Below are positions 59,601 to 64,000 of a stretch of DNA of 64,000 nt, piece by piece. Within the stretch, counting starts at the first letter, position 1; each line of letters starts with the position of its first letter. A program made the position numbers and the translations under genes. The stretch spans positions 4,955,139 through 5,019,138 of the forward strand of contig NW_017802379.1 of NCBI RefSeq assembly GCF_001625305.1, in the 5' to 3' direction. The DNA is from Branchiostoma belcheri (lineage: Eukaryota; Chordata; Leptocardii; Amphioxiformes; Branchiostomatidae). The notes below the pieces were generated by a model. The model was not told the origin of the DNA and searched no databases. It saw only the letters and a list, made by a program, of their open reading frames with translations.

Positions 59601-62600
59601 TGGGAATTTTTGCAGTGTACTAAATTGTAAGATATTAAAGGCACATTTGATTTTGATTTTCTTTTAAAGTACCAGCCTGATACTTGAAATATAAAATGGC
59701 TTCCTAAGCTGGAGAATAACACAAACCTTTTCCTCCGATGACCTCCTGGAATCTGTCACGAACTGTGTCTGTCCTGACAGAGTCAAGGTCGCTGGCCACA
59801 GTGACGGTGTCAAAACTGGTGATGGGCACACCGGCTACCTGCCTGTGGAGGGACAGTCATCATGTCAGGTTCTCATGAATATGGATCAATGCTCAAACAA
59901 TAGTATACACAAAAGAAAAGATATTTAATCATCCCTGTGGTAAATCATCATTACAGCCAGAACCAATTTGGTAACTAGGAAAACACAGACTACCAAAAAT
60001 AATGCCTCCCTGTGACCTTATCATAGGTTAAAATATCAATCACCTCTGAACTCTATTTCATGTCACTCCTATATAAGGTTACAATTCTATCACCACTGAA
60101 CTCTACTTCCTGTCAATCCAGTCTGTGGTTACATCATTCTCCCTCACTTACTACAGACACACAGAGGAACCGAAAACAAAACCTCCCTACAAAGAGGTAA
60201 AAATAATCTACCAGTATAAGTAGAAGACACAGTCATCATCACCATCAACTGTTTTCTTCATCTTTAGTTGTTGCCCAAAAGGTATACTAAAAAATTAAAT
60301 GACTGTTATTTTCTGACTTACTTGACCATGAGTCTCCGAAATCTGTCGTTGTATTCCTCTGTTCTGCAGGTGTCCAAACTTGTATACGAGCCCTCACGGT
60401 ACAACGGAGGCTGAGACAACACACCTGTACCAGGAAATACACAACATGCAAAATCTCCCTTCTGTTGAGAATACTGTACCCGCAAAGTACGAAATAAAAT
60501 CAGTGTGAACATTTGAGGCACCAATGCCATATCAAACCCATTCTTGTTTTATAAACAACTGTGGCAGTGTTGTTGGCAGTATCCTACAGGCACAATGATG
60601 ACAGCGTCTGTAACATCACTTGGACATGTAGAACACTGCACAACACTGCCCTCACAAGAATGAATTAAGGAAAAAAAACAGCTGAGGCTGAAATCACACA
60701 GGGTATGCATGCTGTGATGATTGGTTCAACAGACAGTGAATCACTGAAGCATTAGGTAGGAAAAAAATCATGAGGAATAAAATGCTCCTCCATACATCAT
60801 TGTAAACCATAATATCTTGATTGACAGGAGATGGACAGTAGCAGAGACACTATGTAGGGGTTCTGAAAGCACCTCTTTCCTCCTGTTTCTTCGTATCCCC
60901 TTCTCTATCCTCCTCTTCCTCCTCTTCTACAGCAGTGGAGTCTCCCGTCTCCCCCTTGTTGATGCTATCCAGTTGTTTATCCAAGTACTTTGAAAGAATG
61001 TCGATTCTTTCCTGCGGCATTACGTTGGTCGGTACGACATCTCCTTCTGCCAACTCACCGGAATATTCTAAGGAACTGCTCGTATCTGGGGATGAGTAGT
61101 GTCGAACACCTCTCTTTGGGCTCACTTCAACGTCCTGACTTAGGAATCCGTTTGGAACCTGTTTTTCCAGGCTGCCCTCATCAACTTCCCATGCCTCTTC
61201 TATGGTTATTCTGTTGGAGGATGGATGCACTTTGGCGGGACTGCTGGGTTGGTCTTTTTCTGGTGAGCGGGGCCGCTTGGTAAGGGGCGAAGTTGGCCGC
61301 CTTGACGGAGAGCCGGGTCGTTGCTTGGGAGAAGGAGACCTGTCGTCCTGTTGTGGCATCGGACTGGAGTGCCTTGTGGGAGTCTTCTGGAGAATTGTCC
61401 CCTCCGGGCTCCAGGATTCAGACGTGTGGATAGATTCCACGTCATCGCTGGTGTTCAAGTCGTCATGCCCGCTGTCGTGAACATCCTTACACAGCGAATC
61501 CTCGTTCCTCGCAAACTCAATATCCCCTTCCAAGTCCTTCTTCCACTTGTCGTAATCAAAGAAGGCACTGTCACTAGATCCCTTCTTGTTGGCACCTTTT
61601 CCTTTCATTCTTTCACTAACATTTGACTCGGTGTCTGTCGATGTTAAGTCTTTCATGGTCAGGTAGAGGTACTTGCGAGGCATGGCTCCTGGACTTGGGC
61701 TTCTCTGTTTCTGTTCAGTGTCAACTTTTTTGGACTTATTGCTAGGAGTTGACTGCTTCGTTCCTGAGCCCGCAGGATTGCTATTGCTTGAGACAACCAT
61801 GTCCTTGAATTTCTCCTCAAAGTCTTCTGTTTTGATAGAACTTGCACCACTGTCCGCTCTTGCCGGTCTATTTTGTGGAGGTGCTTTCTTTTTAGGTGCT
61901 TGATTGTCTGCATCACTGAGAACTAAGGAATCTTTAAATTTTGACTCAAAATCTTCTGTGGCAACAGAGCTTGTGTCTGTATCCTTTGAGTTTTTCCTGT
62001 ATGGTCTCAGATGTGGGGGGAGCGAGTCCCAAATGCCAGGCTTCTCATGTTTTTTCCCCTTTTCATTATCTGAGCTTTCCCTACTCTTTCTTGTCTCCCC
62101 ATCAGTGACTGTTGAATCAGAGTCGGCAGAATTGTGCTTTGAGGACGGACTTGTCCAAGGATTCCCACCAGAAATCTCTCGAAACTTTTTCTCAAAGTCT
62201 TCAGTTCTGACAGAGTCTGTATCACTCATTTCCCTGGCCTTTGACTTTTTGACACGGGCCGGTTTGGGATTTTTCTCTTCTCCTGAGTGCTCAGAAAATT
62301 CAGTGTCATGGCTGCTCTTTGGGGAAGGCTTGGGATCATGGGAAGGGTGCAAAGGTTCATGGGAGCTGTCATCTTCATCTGTGGGGGGAAGGAGAGGAAG
62401 GCGTGTTCATGCTCCCGGCTGACCCTTTCTGTGCGATGGATAATCACATCCACGCAGCTTTTTCCCGTTTCAATTAAATTACGATAAAGAAATGGACTTG
62501 GATCATGCACTAAGTGTTTCCCAGATTGCACTTCAAGTCATTGGTCTTAATTGCACACTGATTCGCTAAATGTATATTGATTGCCAGAGACCTACAAGAA

Positions 62601-63717
62601 GTACAATCACATTAAACTATATGAACTTCACAAAAAAAATGCTCTTTCTAAATTATCCTTGAAGAGACAAAGCATAGAAAACATAGCTATAACTTACATG
62701 CCAGTGATACTAAGAGAGAAATTGAGATGGCTATCTATATAACGGTTGGACATTCTGTACACATGCCTTATGTTTTACCACAAATTACGCTGCTACAGCT
62801 ATGATATCTTATCTGTATAGATAATCATTATAGCTCTTAGATCATAGGGGACAAACCATGAAGGATCGGGAGTGTGAAGATTTGAAAAAACTGACAAACA
62901 TGTGCAAGAAACAAAGAAAAAACAACATGCAAAAATTAATGATTTATCCCTTAAGTCAGACCTTTTCACCAGACTTCAATTTTGCTTTCGTAGCATCACT
63001 TTTCTGTAGGTGAAATTGCAAATATAAAACAAGGGAATAAGAAACAGGTGCTTGTTAGGAACTTGAAGAGAGAAAAAGGGAACAATTATAGTAGTCAGTT
63101 GGTACCTTTGCTGAATCTGTTCCTGGTTTCTGTTCCTCTGGATGCTTCTGCAGTTTCGTACAACAATGTATCTGTAATGGCACAATTCCAGAGTTATTGA
63201 AAACTTGCAAACTTGTCAAAAATAGCAAACATTTTACAATTACAGTATGGATACTTGATTGTTCATGACTTCTGACTTCTTTGAAGACTGTCACAAAATT
63301 TAACGTACATCAGTAAAGACAGTCGGTCAAATCCGTGATAGGTGGGTGTAACACAACAGCTTTGTAGGCACCTGGCATGGCGGCAGCTAGCTACATTACA
63401 CAGAACGACCTCTTACACCCAACCCTTGAACATCTAACAGCAGAAGTTTTTAAAACTAATTTAAAGCTATCTAGTGATGATGCCCCAACTGTACTTGGTG
63501 GCAGCAAGTTCAGGTAAGGTAAGGTCTTAGTCACCTTCCTGGTCCTGATACTGATCCTCCTCCTCCTCCTCCCCATCTGAGTAGGTGGACACCTTTCCCT
63601 TGATCCTCCTCTGTTTCTGGATCTCGTTTTCCACCTCGTCAGACGACACCACCTGGTCAACACTGCGACTACTGCCTGTGCCCAGGCCTGTGTCCACACT
63701 GCCTCCCATCCTGACCA
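32665..63717 (-). CDS. giant coiled-coil protein with TEDFE repeats and KRAP-like segment
   Basis: Exons: 63717-63535, 63171-63106, 62378-60873, 60424-60322, 59842-59727, 58528-58442, 56598(or 56582)-56416, 51238-51151, 49198-46877, 45609-45453, 44970-44839, 42718-42606, 42045-41907, 41425-41255, 41065-40940, 40292-40109, 39835-39767, 39639-39577, 39378-39283, 39162-39061, 38833-38651, 38235-38104, 37182-37153, 36464-36244, 35912-35813, 35630-35526, 35343-35260, 35130-34934, 34596-34491, 34382-34191, 33734-33549, 32733-32665. Junction phases agree at every step except around exon 40292-40109. About 2,540 codons; the N-terminus lies beyond the window. N-terminal half: acidic, Ser-rich and probably disordered. 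C-terminal half: nearly continuous coiled coil, ending EYLHLERSYSDMQKRYHRGG. Likely a cytoskeletal, centrosomal or scaffold protein; I cannot name the orthologue. It may be two overlapping genes, because good starts exist at 51245 and 43425. Confidence 0.7.
33256..33367. mobile_element. MITE-like element in an intron
   Basis: Terminal inverted repeats of about 30 bp (TGTCCAAACTTATTTTAGCT on the left and its complement on the right) around a short centre. No coding capacity. It lies in the last intron of the coiled-coil gene. Confidence 0.75.
34815..34900 (-). mobile_element. tRNA-like SINE fragment
   Basis: On the minus strand AGTGACTCTGCCTCTGGGCC and then AGTTCAAATCCCACC read like the right half of a tRNA gene, with a B-box-like GTTCAAATC. 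No full cloverleaf can be formed, so a tRNA-derived SINE fragment is more likely than a tRNA gene. Confidence 0.4.
35955..36205 (+). mobile_element. tRNA-derived SINE resembling the amphioxus SINE
   Basis: Begins with an A-box-like TAGCCAAGTGGATAAGCTAG, has a B-box-like region near 36010-36030, and a body with GTTGGGGAGGTA, GGAGAGGAATGGGCTCCGCC and CAATACCATGCCCTAGACAC. From memory this body matches the tRNA-derived SINE common in Branchiostoma genomes. It lies in an intron of the coiled-coil gene. Confidence 0.6.
37153..37182 (-). other. 30-bp microexon
   Basis: CCCACCAG acceptor and GTAAGA donor bound ten codons, GLLSQINSWK, phase 0 on both sides, between exons ending at 38104 and starting at 36464. 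Skipping would keep the frame, so it may be alternatively used. Confidence 0.55.
40109..40292 (-). other. coding exon with one extra base
   Basis: The exon begins in phase 0 with NKTDALDNANK and ends in phase 0 with KLQETVYKMQEELSQ, both ordinary coiled coil, but its length is 184 bp. The two frames meet around 40259-40264, where the minus strand reads CAACAAAGAGAACC. Removing one A would give an uninterrupted coiled coil. Neighbouring exons on both sides fit phase 0. Confidence 0.6.
40488..40629. mobile_element. G+C-rich MITE-like element
   Basis: Inverted ends AATACAACACGGTGTATTCC and complement enclose about 100 bp of G+C-rich, GCCC-word-rich DNA unlike the A+T-rich intron around it. The stretch to about 40915 keeps an unusual composition (CCCCGGGCCGTACGCGTTAA and CCCCCGGGCCGTACCACTAG occur side by side), so the insertion may be larger. 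Confidence 0.65.
43363..43425 (-). CDS. alternative first coding exon of the coiled-coil gene
   Basis: ATG at 43425 opens exactly 21 codons, MDQNDPVVKYRLDLDFPDLA and one Leu, ending at a perfect donor GTAAGT in phase 0. The next exon (42718, AVLSEMREIQESLK) starts in phase 0, so the join gives a ~910-residue protein made almost only of the coiled coil. No acceptor precedes the ATG, and the upstream 140 bp look promoter-like. This is good evidence for an internal promoter or a separate, shorter gene. Confidence 0.6.
43426..43560 (-). promoter_or_regulatory. candidate internal promoter
   Basis: Relatively G+C-rich island in an A+T-rich intron. On the minus strand it has CTGATTGGTCGC (inverted CCAAT box, about 43538-43527) and a second ATTGG near 43477, followed about 50-110 bp later by the ATG at 43425. 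Confidence 0.4.
46877..49198 (-). other. large Ser-rich exon with KRAP/ITPRID-like segment
   Basis: A 2,322-bp exon, phase 2 to 2. Near its start lie RNRRQSLMRRLAAVDTRGS, an acidic stretch, NNWMGAKQPYENDIDYMLRI, then EQTLLELGFGGAGFDIPVRF followed by NQANAFWLAGQDAKSP. The order LLELGFG, (D)IPxRF, ANAF and K(S/T)P recalls the IP3-receptor-binding segment of KRAP/SSFA2, TESPA1 and ITPRID1, but the middle of that domain is not seen. The remainder is low-complexity, Ser/Lys/Glu-rich. Family assignment is tentative. Confidence 0.45.
49199..51150. other. intron with small inverted repeats
   Basis: At 49550-49665 the words ACTACACTCAAGGC(T/A)ACCAC and complement occur several times in both orientations. 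At 50273-50473 degenerate inverted ends (GTCAAAACTGCCCAAGAAGA on the left; GTCAAACTTGTACAAGTGAC on the right, complement) suggest a MITE with internal GACCACxxx words; related words occur at 63760-63910. No coding signal. Confidence 0.45.
51151..51245 (-). CDS. exon with alternative start (ATG at 51245)
   Basis: Can be used two ways in the same frame: as an internal exon from an acceptor CCATGGCAG (start 51238, phase 1, joining 56416), or as a first exon from the ATG at 51245 in CTCACCATGG. It reads NEGETEVVSDVEDSPKHTGP and on to a phase 2 donor GTAACT. The second use would give a gene starting here, head-to-head with the PHD gene. Confidence 0.5.
51246..52863. other. region between the 51.2-kb start and the PHD gene
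   Basis: A+T-rich with no coding signal. Around 52395-52445 there is a more G+C-rich patch with CACGTG and CCAATATGGC words, a reasonable place for the PHD gene promoter. No ORF2-like or transposon terminal sequence is seen upstream of the PHD gene. Confidence 0.35.
52864..55134 (+). CDS. PHD finger plus degenerate SGNH-esterase protein
   Basis: Intronless, 756 residues from ATG 52864 (GAGATGG). Residues 27-79 form a PHD finger: CGKC, CGEC, WFHSHC, CYTC (Cys4-His-Cys3). About 170-205 is a short coiled coil (RVANLEAANTLLKERVARLE). About 300-480 is an SGNH/GDSL-hydrolase fold: LLIGDEN (~311), LVLHVGMNDI (~359), LNTDGMALLASNLKKAI (~457). In active family members these read GDS, GTND and DGxH; here Ser is replaced by Glu and His by Ala, so esterase activity is unlikely. 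Residues ~560-756 are Pro/Met/Gln-rich repeats such as PMGQP and VGQP. PHD plus esterase is a known make-up of ORF1 proteins of CR1-like LINEs. No reverse transcriptase follows, the frame is intact and AATAAA signals lie downstream, so I favour a domesticated ORF1. It sits inside an intron of the coiled-coil gene, antisense to it. Confidence 0.75.
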   Translation: MATNNKNLAQKDQTLQLDSRNDADKICGKCSKGNEEDDSFVRCGECKTWFHSHCSGLLEHLLDDLVDSGEKDYICYTCLQLRNRCKWQKADGTKKQGQSQSAKAAKGQKGQHKDHGDLVKGADKNRKEITNRSSGKLETVVPSASEKCKSEATLGQSKDLYNDTIVLSTTYIRALTDRVANLEAANTLLKERVARLELQLVVLSNMDIYQGQSPVENGDATTREISDFRNPRHVSPTGFDTENVQNECAIPAEYMFRDHQVKPVPDSLTSNAGIQNGEQGNNNDHLPAKQHDQAHMYIHPDDEQEAEILLIGDENIKGILPQVLHEDLKVAKHSALIIQDAALCLRNTNYSRLKCLVLHVGMNDIRITKSADNVIHNYDLLISKAQRKYPYARIILSLIPPWKEISLMYKRKQVNDFLWDISTTMGTATCVDNENLGKERPILIKAGLYQSNGILLNTDGMALLASNLKKAIDATIEIAGGEAVLHDNVEEMDLKLLSVSGESVIPGNVQHISPEALLRPGNELSPGFVSYTHAVDGSFQRGHVGHNMGPQTSSAQQPTYFMPPQAHPYPPLQPSPIQAITVTHTPPMQQVPVPTRQPMPMPMPMRPHSPHVRMQAIPMRQPTPSQPMPRPTFTQPVHGQPPKQPAIMYVRQSTPGKSMPMMQHVPMGKAIPMGQPLPVQPKGQPSYIVRHHVPMGKPITMGHPTPMGQPTPIPQPPPIRQPIQVGQPVHVGQPLPMQPMGQPIPLEQMMTGMHPQ
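55542..55879 (+). terminator. poly(A) signals of the PHD gene
   Basis: AATAAA at 55542-55547 and again at 55874-55879, 0.4 and 0.75 kb past the PHD stop codon, in A+T-rich sequence typical of a 3' UTR. Confidence 0.55.
55880..58160. other. intron sequence around the 56.5-kb exon
   Basis: Apart from the exon 56598-56416, no coding signal. The stretch 56795-57500 differs in composition (CpG-containing, words like CGGACCGGAG, CCGCCAAAAAAAG and GGTGACGCGAACCC) from the A+T-rich DNA on both sides. It is probably an old non-coding transposon, but I cannot find terminal repeats. Confidence 0.3.
58162..58333. mobile_element. MITE-like element
   Basis: Terminal inverted repeats of about 27 bp (AGGCCACACCAATTTAATTT and complement) enclose about 118 bp of T-rich DNA with no coding capacity. 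Confidence 0.8.
58529..60321. other. intron sequence between N-terminal exons
   Basis: Contains only the exon 59842-59727. The remainder is A+T-rich without clear repeats; words such as GTACATGTA recur but are too short to call. Confidence 0.4.
60873..62378 (-). other. exon with TEDFE repeats
   Basis: A 1,506-bp exon, phase 1 to 1. Three motifs of the form S(V/I).TEDFE.KF(K/R) occur: SVRTEDFEKKFREI, SVATEDFESKFKDS and SIKTEDFEEKFKDM. Related motifs follow in the next two exons: CRTEEYNDRFRRLM at 60322-60424 and SVRTDTVRDRFQEVIG at 59727-59842. Between them the sequence is Ser/Pro/Lys-rich (RRPTSPLTKRPRSPEKD). The motif spacing and short helical form suggest a repeated binding peptide on a disordered scaffold. 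Confidence 0.65.
63535..63717 (-). CDS. leftmost-known N-terminal exon of the coiled-coil gene
   Basis: Acceptor CCAACAG, donor GTGACT, phase 1 to 1. Reads RMGGSVDTGLGTGSSRSVDQ and then an acidic tail YSDGEEEEEDQYQDQE. It joins in phase to 63171-63106 (TLLYETAEASRGTETRNRFS). The gene continues beyond the right edge or starts in sequence I cannot resolve. Confidence 0.55.
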
Positions 63718-63759
63718 CTGTTGGATAATAGAATGGACGTAAATAGTAACTGCCTCTAC

Positions 63760-63910
63760 ATGAAGACCACCTGGCCATAGTGACCACTTTTCAGCAGTAC
63801 CTTGGATATTTTTTCCCATTGATACATTAAGAATCCTATCTATAGTTACCATCTGTCAGCATAGACCAGATTTGAGTGGTCTTCTTGAGTAGGTTTGACA
63901 GTAATACTGA
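63760..63910. repeat. inverted-repeat element with GACCAC words
   Basis: Left part TGAAGACCACCTGGCC and right part GAGTGGTCTTCTTGAG are in inverted order and match words of the 50.3-kb element. Probably a degenerate MITE of the same family. Confidence 0.4.
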
Positions 63911-64000
63911 AATAAATATAGTTACCCTTGCACACATGTATGAAGTAAAACAGAAAAATTTTGAAAATGAATCAACTGTGACAGTACCTTGTTTTTCTTC

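Noticed and set aside
63850-63883. 34-bp candidate exon (KTTQIWSMLTD) upstream of 63717
   Set aside because: Splice sites and phase fit, but the sequence lies inside an inverted-repeat element with GACCAC words also found at 50.3 kb, so a chance match is more likely.

Overview
The window looks like a piece of an invertebrate deuterostome nuclear genome, most likely a cephalochordate (amphioxus, Branchiostoma). The signs are long intron-rich genes, large lectin/EGF and LRR-Ig receptor genes, many short hairpin or terminal-inverted-repeat elements, and one repeat (35955-36205) resembling the amphioxus tRNA-derived SINE. All exon models below come from reading splice signals, reading frame and intron phase by eye; there is no transcript evidence behind them.

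Left part (1-7.7 kb): mainly repeats. There is a 120-bp MITE-like hairpin, a 660-bp fold-back element, and a ~575-bp unit present nearly three times (5.26-6.83 kb). Each copy of that unit carries a start-codon-plus-splice-donor module on the minus strand. Only weak, isolated exon candidates are seen here.

Receptor block (7.1-22.0 kb, minus strand): two cell-surface receptor genes. The first (18014 to 7917) is a multi-exon type II membrane protein of about 1,462 residues. It has a 560-residue cytoplasmic region of ~90-residue repeats bearing Y(E/D)VP motifs, a transmembrane segment, a stalk, 17 EGF domains (one exon each) and a C-type lectin domain. The second (22031-20058) is a single-exon LRR-Ig receptor whose tail also carries YEVP. 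The shared motif suggests that both could dock SH2 adaptors of the Crk type.

Tandem paralogues (23-30.6 kb, minus strand): two related genes of unknown function. Each has a coiled-coil exon spliced in phase 2 to a large exon, and both carry repeated basic RRxS(L/V)P motifs (possible basophilic-kinase or 14-3-3 sites). A third, degenerate remnant may lie at 23.2-23.4 kb.

Right half (32.7 kb to the right edge, minus strand): one very large coiled-coil gene for which I could assemble 32 exons. Every junction agrees in phase except at one exon (40292-40109), which has one base too many. The N-terminal half carries repeated TEDFE-type motifs and a KRAP/ITPRID-like segment; the C-terminal half is nearly all coiled coil. 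Separate starts at 51245 and especially 43425 suggest shorter isoforms. Nested in one of its introns on the opposite strand (52864-55134) is an intronless gene for a PHD-finger plus SGNH-esterase-like protein. It resembles a CR1-type LINE ORF1 that has lost its catalytic residues, and is a good candidate for a domesticated transposon protein.
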